Shown here piece after piece: positions 21,101-36,100 of a DNA stretch of 64,000 nt. Under the pieces are notes generated by a model. It searched no databases, was not told where the DNA came from, and saw only the letters and a list, made by a program, of their open reading frames with translations. Origin of the DNA: Phalacrocorax aristotelis (lineage: Eukaryota; Chordata; Aves; Suliformes; Phalacrocoracidae). The position numbers and the translations under genes were made by a program. How positions within the stretch are numbered: the stretch's first letter is position 1; every line of letters begins with the position of its first letter. The DNA is taken from positions 11,791,795 to 11,855,794 of the forward strand of contig NC_134280.1 in the NCBI RefSeq assembly GCF_949628215.1, in the 5' to 3' direction.

Positions 21101-24100
21101 TTTCCTCTTATGGGGGCAAGCATAGTTGCTACACAGCTCTTTTCACGAGGGAATATTAGAACAATGTAGGCTTCAATCTAGCTGAAACACATTTACTTGA
21201 ATATAAAAAGTGGACAAAACTGCCCAAATAAATCTGATACTATTCAATGGGACAAACTAACTGCTGACACAATTACCCAAGCTTCACCGGAGTAGGAAGC
21301 AGTTTTATTTGTCCTCTGAACCTTATTTACTGTAAAGAAAAGGCAGCGGAAGCTGTGCAGAAAACGTCTATTTCATTTGATGTCACAATCAATAAAAAAC
21401 AAGACGACAAAATCTTTGCCCTGCTGAAGTCAGAGCAAATTTTATCCTTGTCTTTAACAGGGCTGTGATTCCTACCCAGACACCTGAATTCAAGCTCCAC
21501 GTACTTACAGTTCCAAAACTAAGATGTAAGAAGTAGGAGACTCGTAGGTATCGTGGATAGTGATGTACTGAGGATGCTGTAAGTGCTGTAACAAAGCTGC
21601 TTCATGTGCTGCCTGCTCTTTCTTTTTCATTTTTTTACTTATGAATTTTACAGCAACATCTTTCCGGGTGGCTTTGTGAACGCATTTCTTTACTATGGAG
21701 AATCGGCCCCTGAAATAAAAAAAAAAAACACCAACCCCACAAAAAATGAGAAATGAAGGGGTTTCATGAATAAATCACGCCTAGTTTTCAGTGCAATAAA
21801 AGACTGATTTTTGAAGTGTTATTTGATTCAGACGTTAATATTTCACCGGGAATCACATTTAGCTAGTTGTTCACAACCTTTTCCAACAAAGAGCCTCCGT
21901 CTCTCACCCTGGATGTAGAGATTCTTTGGGGACTAGCAAACACTGAGAGCAAGCGATGTCGCTTTGCTTTGCGCAGCCATACTGATGTTCTCTAACAATC
22001 TCCCCTGGGTTCAATTTGCTGCCACTTTTACAGGTTCTATCTCTTTTTTCAGCTGCGGGTCTCCCTTCTCCAGTTGCTTTAACAAAGAGCCCAAACTTTC
22101 TCAGCCAACTAAAAGAAAAGCCTTGTTAAATAATCTCTAACCTATTATTTTGCCTCACTGTTCCAGGCACACAGGAAGAAATTAAGAAAAAAGCCGACAG
22201 GAGAGCATTTAGGGAACTCATACAGAGTAGTGCCTACTACCATTCCTGGAAGTAAAACTACTCAGTGAAACAGTGTGCTGAACTTGGCCTCTTGTTAATA
22301 CATTGGTCTTCTTTCTACAGAACCAGAGGAAACTCGTCCTTTCAGCCCAGAATTACTCACTTGTGATCTCTGAGCTGGAGAACTAACTGCATTAGCCTGA
22401 ACTGTTTCCATGCCCTTTATCTGTTGTCTGCACGGAGCACCAAGGGCTGACAACGTATGCAGGGCCTATTTAGGTTCCTGTTCAACTGCCCGTCCCAATC
22501 AGCAAAGCGCTTCGGCATGTGATTTAAGTCAGTCACACACCTCATGTGCTTCAGCAAACTTGGTCTTTGAGGTTAAGCTTATCCAGACCCAGCAAACTGT
22601 CATGACTTCAAAAGCTCCAAATCAGAGATGTCAGAGGAGATACCAGCAAGAGCTAGTGGTGGTGCTCAGAAATTTGGCTGCCTAATGGTTCACAAGTTTG
22701 CCAGGCTGCAATTCTCGAATCACAACTGATCTTGAAAAACAGGATTTCATCCATATTTTAGCCAGTCTCTGTTTTAATCAGTACTTAACATGCTTTTGCA
22801 AGGAGCAGCAGCTTTCAAGCTAACTACCCTAAACTTTCCTCCAAGGAAAAAGCTTCAAGCCATTGTTTTGGTGTTTTATTGCAGTGATAAGCAGAGTTAA
22901 TATTACCTCCCAATCTCATGCAGCTCTGCATAAGCGAGGTCAAAGTTTTCCTTCCATGAAATAGTGGCACCATCAGCAGCAGAGTCTTTGGGAGAACAAA
23001 GGACATTCAAGAAAGGATAAAATTAAATATAATTTCCTGTGGACTATAAACTGCATATTTTAAAATTATGGGAGACTATATTACTTAAAATAGCAAATAT
23101 TACCACTAGGAGTCCAGTTTCATACTGCTCAGGCACAGCTCTGATGTGCCGCACCACTAAAAGCCAGAGCTCCCCAGAGGAAGGTGGGGATAAGGTGGAT
23201 TCAAGTCTGTCCTTGCAATTTTGGGCTGAAAGGGGCCATGTGGACAGTCTAACGGCATGTCTGTGTGTAACTGGGAGGTAGAGCTATGCTGTGTGAGTGC
23301 TCATTTCATCCATCGCAGGCTATTCAAGCCAGTCACAGACATAGTTACACATTGGAGCTGCTAAAACATGGGGAAATGTGGGCTCTGCTCACAGCACCGT
23401 CATGAGTCGGCTGTACCCGATTCCTGCAGCACCGTGCGTTGGGGGCTTGCCTCCATTGCAGCCTTCCTATGCCGGCTGTGTTGCTCGAGGGGTTACCTTT
23501 TGCAAGCTGACTTGCAGACCCCATCTGGGCTTACCAGCAGAAGGCCTGGTGCTACCAACATTGTGGAAAGGCAGGGAATGCACTGTGGAGCCTGCTGCCC
23601 AGAGATGAAGACAAGAAATGGTCTTTGGATAGAAAGCAGGGAGCTGCTAGGAAACAGCAATAGCTTCTGTGACAGAGGGAGGCTGTGAGCCCTGCCGGAG
23701 GAGCAGACATGAAAAGCCTTTCTAGTGGCAGGAGCTGGCTCTGAGCATCTCCCAGGCTTTCTTTTGTACTCCTACCAGCTCCAGGATCAACGTTTTTATT
23801 GGGACCCATCAAAGCACAAGCCTGTCTCACCATACTGACTGCACAGGTGGACACCTGTGTGCATCGGCCCCTCCTCGCTGCGCCCCACTCACCGTACTCC
23901 GGGAGCCTTACAAATTCAGACGGGTCACTGGGCAAGCTGATCCCCCAGGGATTGCTGGCGCTCACTCGAAACTGATACTGGCAGCCTGGGGCCAAGTCCT
24001 CGATGACGAGGTACGTGTCCAAAGTTGAGGCTACTGACTGCTGCCAGACTTGCGAGCCTGCATTTTACAGTGGGAGAGGAGGACAGGTGAAGGAAACAGT

Positions 24101-27100
24101 CTCAGTACATGAACTCAGAGCAGAGGCTTTCTCTGCCCAACTCATGCAGTAGCCTGAGAGGTTAAAATCCCCAAGGTTTTTAAAAGGCAATGTTATAGCA
24201 GACTAATGTATTTCTGTTGAACCAGAACTGGACCATAGGAAACTATTTTGTGTTGCAGCCACCTTCCAATCTGGCTAAATGAGGAAACAAGGAAATGCCC
24301 CTGACTTGACCGATAGCGATGGAAAAACCACAGACCAGGAACAAGCTGATGTCTCCAGCAGTCTAGCCGTGGCTGTGTACTACAAGTGATGTCTCAGGGC
24401 AGCATGATAAGACAGGAATGGAAAGCTGGTTTGATGACAGCTCTGCTATGGGAGAATCGGTAGCAGAAATACTGCAAAAAAAATACAGACAAGGGAGTCC
24501 CAGGTGAAGCTGAGACAGGCTGTCAGTGCAATCATGGTGCTTTTGCAGATGGAGTCTTTCAGAAGACATGGTGGCTACACTGAAACCTGGAGCTGCAGGA
24601 GGAGAATCGGCTTTCTGAGGCTTAGTATGGGTTTTTTTGCCGATGAGCAGGATTGCAGCAAAGAAACGTATGACTCTGTCATACGTTTCTGCTCCTAAGA
24701 GAAACAAACCCAACCATTGCCTAACCTGTGGCATCCAAAGGAGCAATACTTTATTCATCTGCACGGGGTCACATAACAGAAAAGGACCCCTGGGACACTG
24801 AGCCCTGACACAGCCTATGATTTCTTTCAAGAATATATAAAATTTTATCTTATTTTATTAAGTTCAGGGCTTTTAACCTTTACATTATTTACCATGACCC
24901 ATACATTTTGTGCACGCTGTGGGCAAATTCTGATTGCCAGGTCTTACAAGGTGAAGGTTGGTTTTACAGGGAAGAGTCAGTGATTCCTTTGGAGTGGAAG
25001 GAATACTGAAAATGGAAAACACTGCTACTTTTTTGCTGTTTTGGTGGCTGTTGTTAATAGAAGAGCTTTTATTCTTTCACAAAAATGCCAGTCACACTGA
25101 TGGTACGGTGGGGGGGGGTCAAGGCAGAGTATTTGCTAAGCAAAGGTATTAATATGATGGAGTGATTAAGTTTGCATGTTTACTAACATGAGGTAGGGAT
25201 TTTTGAAGGATGAAGGGGAAAAAACAGGCTACATACTTAAGGCAAGGTTTACTGCCCAAGGACCCTCACACCTTTGCAGAAAGAATGCAAAAAGGGATGT
25301 GAATCATTTAAAATGCCCTTTTCAAGAGCACATGGCTGTGCATCTTGGGAAAGCAGTGCATTTAATATTTATTTAATTCTTCAGGGGAAAATAATGGTTG
25401 GATTTAAGAACAAATGGATTTCAGAGGTGAGCTTGAAAAGCATGCAGGGATCTGCAACTCTATCCGGACCAAAAAAATAATGAGGCTGCTTTGTTTTTGC
25501 ATACCCAGGTAACATCCACCTGAAAGAAGGGATACCATGGTGGTAGAATGCAGATGATGAAAGGATGCCTTAGTGATGGATACGTTTTAGCTTAGCACAC
25601 TTTACTTGCCGTAAGTGACTGGAGGAAACAGGAAGGTCTGTAATATATGAGAAGATGGACTGGATGATAGAAGGGCTTCTTTTGGCCTTAGGCTTTGGGA
25701 TCTGTGAGCAACAGCTAGTGGCACCCCAGTGGTGGCAAGGATGCTTTCGGGACCTGTTGGGCCATAAAGAAGACTTACTTTCTGCCCCTCTACTTCTTTC
25801 TGGTGATGCCCCACCTGGAGTAGTGTCCAGCTCTGGAGCCCTCAGCACAAGAAGGACATGGACCTGTTGGAGCGGGGCCAGAGGAGGCCACAAAAATGGT
25901 CCAAAGGCTGGAGCACCTCTCCTATGAGGAAAGGCTGAGAGTTGGGGTTGTTCAGCCTGGAGAAGAGAAGCTGCAGGGAGACCTTATTGCGGCCTTTCAG
26001 TACTGGAAGGGGGACTCTAGGAAAGATGGGGGCAACCTCTTCAGCAAGGCCTGTTGCGAGAGGACAAGGGGTGATGGTTTTAAACTAAAGGAGGGTAGAT
26101 TTAGACTAGATATAAGGAAAAAAATTTTTACTATGATGGTAGTGAAACTGGAATGGGTTGCCCAGAGAGGTGGCAGATGCCCTATCCCTGGAAACATTCA
26201 AGGTCAGGTTGGGTGGGGCCCTGAGCAACGTGATCTAGTTGAAGATGTCCCTGCTCACTGCAGGGGGGTTGGACTAGAGGACCTCTAAAGGTCCCTTACA
26301 ACCTAAACCATTCTATGATTCTATGATATGTTGTTCTCATTCTCCCAAGCAGCAAGCACAGCTCAAATGACTTACCTTCTTCTCTGTACTCCACAGTGTA
26401 GCCTGAAATGGTGCAATTGCCTGTACTGGATGGGGGTAGCCAGCGTAGGATCACAGAGGTGCAGCTTCTCTCCTGAGCAATGGGGCGATTTGGAGCAGCT
26501 GGGACACCTTGGGAAGAGAAAACAAGCACCAAGTCCAGCATCATGTCAGCAAGTGCTAGGGCTTTACTCTGCAGATCACATGTATCAGGTACATCAGGTC
26601 ACTACGAGGCAGCTGCACCTTGCAGAGGGAGTGCTCTGGTTTATACTGGGTTACCAGCCCAACCAGAGGAAGGGCAATATCCTGGTCCTGTTCACCTACC
26701 ACCACAGGTCTGAGACCTCCATACTAGCAGCTGGGAGAGAACCATGCCGCTTGCAAGCTCTGGTGCCTTGGCATGGTCTCACGGTACTACAGGGCAGGGG
26801 AATATCTTCTTGCTCACCACTGGTCAGCTGAACTGTGACGCCCCAGGGAGGTCCCTGTGAGAACAACCGGGAGGATTGCCCCTTGGGTGCAGAGGATCTA
26901 TCTGAGCTCAGCTGCTGTAAAGGCACCCTTTTACCTTTTTACCTGTAAAGGCACCTTTTACCTGTAAAAGGAACCCTTTTATCTGCCGCCTTCTGCTGCT
27001 AATTTTTGCTCCAGCTCAAGACCTGATGTAAAACCCATGGAACTGAGGAAAACAAATATTCTCGTGGACTTCACCAAGCAGCGAGTGAGGTTCTGGAGGT

Positions 27101-30100
27101 GGGATGTCACCATGAAATGTCCAAAAATGACACAAGAAAGCCACTCAGAATGTTTCTGGGTGTATGGCACTTGGTATGTTTGGCAGCAGATTGACAAATG
27201 ACCAGTAATTCTTCTGTGTTTTGCTCAGGGCTCCCTTCAGCACAGGAGTAGCTAGTGCAGCCGCTAACTTGCTTGGATAAATTGGGGAAATTATGTCTCT
27301 AGGGCAGTTTGTGAGACCAAATGAATGGAATTCTAAATGCTTGTGACACCCCTGCATCTGTAAGTCACCAGTTAGACATTAATCTCTGTGCCATCCCCTT
27401 CAACGCAGCACAGATCCCTTCCTGGAGCTGGAGGTCATTTCATATTCATTAGAATTAGATGGGTCACTAATTACAGTGCTGAGAATTCAGGCTCAGAGAT
27501 GTGTCTCTGAGTTGAGTCACTGCAGAACAGTTCACCCAGGCCAAGCATTACACCTCCTCTGTCCCCTGCAGAGAAGGGGAGGCTGAAAATTGGTGTCACT
27601 GGATCCCAGGTCCCCCTGCTCAAGGCAGGCTCTAAAGCACAGAGCTCCCTGCAGGCAGCCAGGCATCATCCCCCCAGGAGCTTGGCAGCCCGAGGGAGCT
27701 CAGCTTTCCCCTGCCGATCTCACCGAGCCTCTGGGAAGCGGCGCTGCAAGCAGGATGCAGGAGCTGAACCAGTGCCAATGCATTTTCATTTCCCAGTTGT
27801 GATGCTTATGATCAGATGGCTTAATCAAGTGCAAAGAGTCTGCAATGCCTTCAGCCATCAGTGGGAGTCTTGGCTGAGGAATGGTTGTATGATTTTAATG
27901 TCTCAATTCACCTGGCACAGCTCCACGTCCAACTGCCTTTGCACCACCTATTCCTGTGTGCTCCCAGCCCCCACCAAGGGACCCCATACAGGAAAAATCC
28001 TGGGTGTTAAGGTCAGATGCACTACCTTGAACTTTGATGGTTGCAGAAGTTGACACAGTTCCATGTTCATTGGTTGCCACACAGGTGTAAATGCCGCTGT
28101 CCTGAGGCATCACGTTGCAGATCTTCAAGGTGAGCTCCCCAGAGTCACTGTGGAGGCAGGAAGCCCCGATTATAAAGCATTGCTTCACTTGCTAATGCTT
28201 TTTATACCAGTTCCTGTCCTGCCTCATTACAGACACCCATGCACACAAATCCTGCTAACTCATTTGAAGGACCATCCCTCCAGCAATCTGGTACCCAAAC
28301 ACAACCCCTCCATATGTCAGGATTAGGCTGTTAATGAAACCTTCGAGCAGAATGGTCCATATTGCCTGCCAGGCAAATCTACTTGTCTGCTGTGGCCTCG
28401 GAGGAGATGGGGAAGGATCACTCAGGCAGCAAGCAAAGTACAGGATCTGAACAGTTGCTGTGCCTGTCCAGAGCTGGATGCTTAGACTCCATATATTGGG
28501 AAAGATTTCCCGAGGCACATCTTTCCTATCTCGGGAGATGCTCAGTTGCTGTGCCTCTGCAGTTAAATCCAACACATGCCAGACAAACTGGGCTTCCTGC
28601 AGATGCAGAAGGCAGTCACACAGTGCAGGGTGCCTGACATTTCTGGGAAGCTTCAGACCCCTGGAGCATGTGCCATTGATCTGATGAGGCTGCCAGGCCC
28701 CCAGTCAGAAGGCTGGACATCTCACAACAGCTACAGATAAAGACCGTCAGCGCCAAGTTTGTGAAAGACATTCAATCTTTGGGCCAATCTGAGCAAATAA
28801 ACAGCTCTATGGAGTCTAGTGAATTTATAGCAGGTGTGTACACAGTCACTCTGGTTTGCACATTGCAGTCTTCAATATGCAATTTAAGGGAGTTGGCCTG
28901 AATGAAAGGATTTTTCTTGTGTAACTGCTTTAGCTGTACTGGAGACCCAGCTTAGAGCCAACTATAAATTCCCTTGATGGCAAAGGTAGACTAGTTCTTG
29001 AATGCATAATCTATCAGAAACTGGAGAAGGACTTGGTTGCCAGTATAACTGCCTGGACGCTGCATCTTTTGCTGGTCTGACTATGCTGCTTTAAAACAGG
29101 ATAGAAATAACCCCTTCCCCCACAGTACAGACACTCATGCCAGCAAGATTTGTAAGACAGCCACTGATCTGCTGGGCCTCTCCTTGGCCGGCAGTGTCTT
29201 CACTGAAAAACAAATAGGAGTAACAAGACAATACAAGTACTCATAGTGCACAGGGAGCCAATGCACAGGCGAAAGACTGTGATGGAAAACAGAACCCTGT
29301 ACAGAAATATCCCCCCATCCCAAAGCCTAAAGATAAGGCACTAGCAATCTACTGAGTAATGGCTAAAAAGACAATTTTGGGTGCTCTGGGGTGGCTGCAC
29401 AAGCCAATGGTCTCTGAAGGAAGCTCTTGTGCAGATGTAATTCTTTTTTTACTGAACATGTAAAATCCCTTCTCTCTCAGTGTTCATTTTTCACTCTCAG
29501 TGGCTTTGTACTCCCTGGATTCAGCTCAGCCTGAGCCAGAAGCACTGAAAAGTTTGCATGAAAGATTGCCTCCTGGAGTTTTCCACTGCAGTTTGGCCCA
29601 AATTGCTTATATAAGCTGCAGATGAGCATCCAGCAGCAGGCTGTTACCTGACCTGAATTCAACTCCAGATCTTTTCGGATCTTACCAGTGCTTGTTGTAA
29701 AGATGGTTTTCCTCACCCCTAGCCGAGCCAGGATCATCATGACAAGCATCTTTCTGTCAGAGCACAGCCAGATGTAGCCTTCCCAGGAGCACATGTAGGC
29801 TCTTCTACATGTGCTGAGGAAGGGCTCAGGAAGACTGCAGGAGTTACCACCTCTGCCCATGAGATGAGAAAAAGCCCAATGATATGGGTATTGCAAGACG
29901 GTGAGGGCTTGTTCTGCTCGACTCCCGTTACTACCACAGGTGAGCATGACATCAAACTCAAGCAGAGAACATGGAGGCAGTATTCACCAAACTGATGTTG
30001 GATACATTGATTGTTTGCAGCTGGCTCAGGAGGTCACGGCCTCCTGGGGCAGAGCACAACCAGAGAGCAAGCTCATGACTGCCAGCAACACACTCTGTGG

Positions 30101-33100
30101 ATATAGTTTCTGTGGGAAACTATAGAACTACCAAAGCCCCAAAGTTTGATCCTTTCTAGCTAACCTGTGGTTCAGCAATGTGCCAGTACACCATGCCAGA
30201 CTTGATTAACTGTATTTATAATGAGCCTTGTAGCCTGGCTCGTGCCGTATTTGAGGGCAACATGACCATCATGACCAGCTACGCTGGGATCCAAGGGCAG
30301 GACCTTACCAAGATGACACCGAGTAAGTGGCTGTGCTGTTGTCATTGTCAAGAATGTTTTGATCTGGTCCTTTCCAGGTTATTGTTGGTTTGGGCCGTCC
30401 ACAGACTTTGCACTGCAGCATCACTGTGTCACCGAGCAGGCAGGTGATGTCCACTAATGGCACAAGAAACTCTGGAGCCACTGGGAAAAACACGGGAACA
30501 CAAATATGACACCTTCTTTTAATCTACAGGAGAGGATGTTCCCTGTACAAGTCTAGAGAATACATTATGGGATCAACTATGGGATCTGGGTCCCAAACAG
30601 CTGGGGGTCCTGGGATTATGTTACCAAAACTCCCCCTTCACTAAAAGCCAGCCATCAGCAGCTCAGCAAAGGAGGTAGTGGGCACTGTCCACTCTCCCAG
30701 CTCTGTGCTCTGGCAGGAGGGCAAGACTTTGTGAAGGTAGGTTTGGGGTTTTGGTCTTGCCTGTGGCCCCAGGCTATCTAAGCCAAGCAGCCAGCAGAAG
30801 GACCACTTTCCTGGGGACTGAGCAGTGGAGGGCTGCCTTTGCTGTAAATGCTGATGGGTGCAGAGCATGCTGGTGCACCGGAGTAATTCAAAGCTGCTGA
30901 CTTGCCCTTCTGTGCCAGTCGGTGCACAGTTATCCTTAACTTACCTTCTTGAATGAAATTGGGGTTGATTATCTGAAAAAAACAAAGAAATAAAAGTATT
31001 TATTTTTCTGGACAGTGACAGAGACATCTGGTTTCACAAGGTACCATGATGAACCTGACCAGAACTGCAGAAGCATTGACCAGTGGCTAATAACAACCTC
31101 TAAAAACCTGCAGATACAGCAGGCTTTAGTGACAACCAAACAAGCCTGTGCACGGCTGGGAAAGTAAATGGAAGCTACAGCTTCTTGAACTCTGATGAAG
31201 CATCACAGATAACAGCCACAGCACTAAGGCTGAGGAGGGCGCACATGCTTTCTCTTTGCTTGGGTGATAATGCTCAAGCCATTAATTCTTCCCAGAGGTG
31301 GTTTGTGCCCCCCCTGCCCCAGCTCCAGACCCACATCACACAGGGCCTGTAGCCACCACGCACCTGGGGCATCTCACCAGCACTCTGGCCACTAACGAGC
31401 TTTGGGGAGATGTCTTTTAACTTCTGCTCAGCTTCAGGAGAAAAAGCAAAGCACTAAATCAGAAATACCGCGTTCTTTTTGGCTACTGGCAAGTGTCAGT
31501 CCTGCAGCAACTCGTGGACCTTCACAACAACTAAAATTTCACTCATTTCATTGGACTACTGAAAACTTGAAACTAGTTTTGGATAACTCTCAGTTATCTA
31601 ACTAGTTCGATAACTCTCAATTTATCTAGCTAGTTAATTGATCAAGTTAGCAAAGACTTGAAAAACTACTGTCTCTCCATGGCCTATATATGCCAAGTAC
31701 CTCATGCAACCTGGAAGCAAAGTTGAGAAAAGCAAAGACAATGCCACTAAGTTCTTATACACAGCATCAACCCTAACTACATAGTGGTGTACAACAGTAT
31801 AGAGGTTTTAGCCTCATTAACTATTTTAATAATCTCATAAGGCCTCGTTATCCAAAATCAAACTAAAACTTTTATATCAAGCACCATAAACACCAGTGTG
31901 GCTTATCTTGCCTTAAATATCTTTGTTACTATCTGTTTCTACGCCAATGAAGCAGTGACCTAATTTGTGGCTTGCCAAAGCTGATGGGATGTATTGCAGA
32001 GCCTCAGAAACTAGGCCACAATGCAGAAGCAGTAACCCTTCAAAATAGCATAGCTACGTCTCCAAGATTTATATTTATATTTTGGCTTTATAAATAGTTT
32101 TCCAAGGTGAACGGCTCAGGGTGCCATTCGAGGAGGCACTTGAGCATATTCAGGTTCATTTCGGTTTCATAGCCCTTCTTCATAGCCCTGGGCAAACCTC
32201 TGGTACCAGTACTGAGACCTCAGGGTCTGCTTTCCCCTGTCACCACCAGAAAGTCCAAATGAACCAGGCATAACATGGACTCACCACTCAGAAAGGTTCA
32301 TTTTTTTTTCCCCATAGAAACATACCTTACATCAGCAAATACCTTGCCATCTGAGACTGAGACTATCCTTCGCCCTAGCAATAGGCAGAATTTGATCCTT
32401 TGGGACACATCTACAGCGAACACAATATTCACAGTACCGGCTCAAACAACTGGTCAATGCCACTGCTTTACACTCTGCACTCCACAAATGAGTAGGGGCT
32501 GCTGCTTTTGGGCAGAGCAGGTTTCAGCCCCTACCATGTAGCCAGTCAGTCTTAAAGGTCTATATCTGGTGGGCAAAAGTGTGATGGTTTGGACTCTCAC
32601 ATGATCCCAAGAGCACTGAGAATTCAAATGTTTCATTCCCAGCATCCTGGAAGGAGCCAACCTCTGACTACATCCCTGGAGAGGACTCTTTGAGCACTAT
32701 TATTATAATTAGGGCTTCTTATATTTTAAAGCCATGTTGGGGGCACCTCTAAGGTGGGGAGGGTGCAGGACAGCATGCCACCCCCATGATGGCATGGCTT
32801 GGCTTGGCAGGCAGGAACCTGAGCAGGTAAGAGAGCCAGACAGATCTTCCTCCTCCTGGCTGCATCTCCTGGCCTTGGTTTCACTTGCAAAGCCCGAAGC
32901 CCCATCTGAAGGGTACAGCTGGGCACCAACGCCAGGATGTGGACCTCTGGCCAGCCACCCTGAGAGCCTCTGAGAGGGTCCAGGACCTACATATGGCCCC
33001 CTGGATCCCCTGGGCAGGAAGAAATTGGGGCGCAAGAGGGCACTGGATGAAGAAGAACATCTCTCCCACCTGTGCATGTGGAAAAGGAGAGATGGAGCTT

Positions 33101-36100
33101 CATGATTAAGTTGTATTACTCACACAGCACAGCAAAGGAAGAAAAATCTGTTCTGTGGATAACCACTGCTTGTCACTTTTCACTCAGTGAGACCATCTTA
33201 TCAGCTAAGTAACCCCAGGCATCAGCTCATTTGCACATACATCATCATTTTTCTAGCTTTTGTCTTAACTGGAATACAACTCTATCCTCTCAAGCTCTCC
33301 CCTTTCTTCCCTGCAGCATGCACTAAATTCCGTTTTTATTCACTGATTTCCATCCTTGTAGGATTAGAGACTGGGAGAAAGAATGCTCTTAACACTTTGT
33401 ATTAATGTTATAACTCTAAAGGATTCATTAGAAGATGCAGCTCCAATGTTGAATGTAAGAGATATATCTATAAATAAATAATGCTACATTTCTAAATGAC
33501 TTCCAAGGCACAATAATTTATAATAATTGCCTTACCAATGTTTTTTTCCCCTGGCTCACCATGGGAATATCAGAAAGAAAATTACCTCTGCTAGATAATA
33601 TTGGAAGACTCTATGAGTAAAATTTACATTTCTTTTGCTAAAACTTAATCTGTTAATTAATAAAATGTTACCTAACAACACCCCCCAGCCACGTTGCAGC
33701 TTTAGCCTGCTGTAAGCTTAGACAAAAATAAAAGCCTTTTTGCAAAGGAATGTTTAAGTGCTGTTGAAGTGATTTAATACATTACTTAATTAGGGAACAA
33801 GATTTGGTCTACTTTGAAGGAGGGGGGTCAAATGATGGGGTGGGAAGTGCAGGAATAAGGAAGCAAAGGTTCACAGCCAGAGCTGCAGCCAGAGGCCACT
33901 TCCGTTGGCTCACACGTCCGCTCCCAGGCCGGCCCCAGGGGTTCGCTGCCTCTCTCTGCAGGCTGGCCCGGTTTCCACGCTATGGGCGGATGGCAGAAGA
34001 TGACAGACTCCACAGAGCTCTAGATTAAGTGCAAGACCTTTGGAGATGATTTCTTCATTTGCCAAAAAAGGTTTTTAATCTTGTGGGTAGAAAGGAGGCC
34101 TCCAGAGCATGGCCCCGCTGCCCTCGGAGGATGGGAGCTCACGTACTGCTTGTCTGCACAGCCTCCTGCCGGTGCTGGGGATGGTTTCCCTTACGGACGG
34201 ACTTGCCACGTACCTCCCAGAGCCTCTTGAAAATGACGGTGTGTGCAAAAAGCTGGAAAATCTGTCAATATCCATGCAAGTAACTCTTCTCGATTTTATT
34301 CCTCTTTCTCCAGGCCTTCATAGAGAGATGAAAGCCAGACCGTGTTGCTCTGAAGAGCAGAAATCCCTGCCAGCAAGGGGCCCTGGGTGGGTGGCTGGTG
34401 AGCAGGGTATGGTATGTGCACTGAAATGGGGATTACGGGCAAGGAGTCTGCAGTCCCCCAGCAGCTGCCAAGGCTTGGGGGCCAGCATGCTGCACCCGCG
34501 GCACATGAAATGCCAGATGCTCGCATGGGCAACATGGTGGACTCCAAATCCAAGGGACTTCTCCCTTAGAGAAAAGGAGGTGAAAAACCACCCTCTCCAC
34601 ATGTTTTCCCCCTTTTAAAAGCCCCTGCTTGCCCTAGGGAGCACCCACACAAGCCAAAGGGCAGTGGTTGTGTTTGTGGGGGTGATGCAGGAGCCCTGCC
34701 TTTGGCACATCACTTACTCAGGGAATGCTCTGCACTGCTTTGAGATTACCAGGTGGAAAAAATCCACCCTGCTGGTTATGTGGCTTTTGTGGAGTTTTAC
34801 ATTTTTTTCTCTCTGAAAAGCAATGTAAGGCTCAGCCCTGAAACTCCACTCAGTCTGTAGTGGTTTGAACGAGGTTCTCACAGCCTGGCCCTCAGCCAAG
34901 CATCCCCAGCCATGGCAGCCATAAGCTGGGACTCACGCTGACAAAGGCTCTCTGAAGAAATCCCAGAGATCACCACCTGCACCACTGTGGCTGCCAGTCT
35001 GTCCTGGGAGTGAACAAACTCATGGGGATGGAACTACCCAGTGCAAAAACTTCTCACACCATCTTCAGCATCACTCCACACCAGGCAAATGCAAACCCTA
35101 AGGGATGAAAGTGGGTTGGCAATGCAGTCACTCCTTAGGTAAGAAACACCAGCTCATTTTTCTAGGGACATAAATTTAGTTGAAATGAGATAGATTTATC
35201 TTTTTCATTGGATGAAATACCTGTACCCTGGTCCAGGGTAGGTGAAAACTTGTTACACTCCCTCTGTGGCCAGGAGAGTTTCTGTTTCCCATTCAATGAT
35301 GGCTGAAAATGGAAACCCCACACAAGGTAACAGAGGCAGACCATGAAATGGCCTCTGCTCAAGTGATGTGGGGTCTAACACTAACCAGGCAAAGACAGGG
35401 ACCTGGAGGGAGCGGGGGTGAGAGAAAAAAATGGGAGGACAGCTTGTTATTCAATAAAAAAGCCAGAAATAGACCTCGCTTCTCCTGCCTCCAGCCTGTG
35501 CTGTTTCAGGGCTTAAATCAAGAAAGGCACAAAAAGTACGTACTTGAATGCATTTGTGGACCTGCAGAGATCTAAGAGGCTTAGATCTAAGTGACTTAAG
35601 TGTAACAGTCAGGCTTTAGAAAAGCAGCATAGGTGCTGCACCCGGCAACTCAGTTCTTTGCAGTACTGGGCCACTTTCTTACTGTTTTGTTAAGCTCATG
35701 TTATAAAGATAGAAAGGCATCTGCAGCAGTAGCAGCAAAGGCCTCTGGCAAAGTGTCACTGACTGCCCTAATTCTTAGCAACAGCTCATCTTTCAATTCT
35801 GCACATATGCTGTATTTGGTGGGGAGAAAGAAATCATTCTGCAATGCCAACGGCCAAGCCTGAGACACTCTGCAAACGCAGCTTGGCTGCCTGTGGGGGC
35901 TTCTTGCCTGGGCCAGGGTTTGCTTCTCTGTTGCAGAGGTGTCCTCACCATGCCTAACCCACCTCCCTGGAGGAGATTTGAGCCCAGCCCAGATGCATTC
36001 AGTGCACAGAAGGCCCCAGCGGATGCCCAGATTTTTCCAATGGCACATTTCAGTCCTCTTTTAAGGGACTGCATCAGAAACAGGAGTCAGAATATTTTTT

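Noticed and set aside
25570-26288. Plus and minus frames of 90-130 codons
   Set aside because: They lie largely inside the CR1 tail, which is non-coding here.
32709-33109. Overlapping frames on both strands in the large KALRN intron
   Set aside because: No acceptor/donor pair fits the KALRN frame and no homology is recognised.
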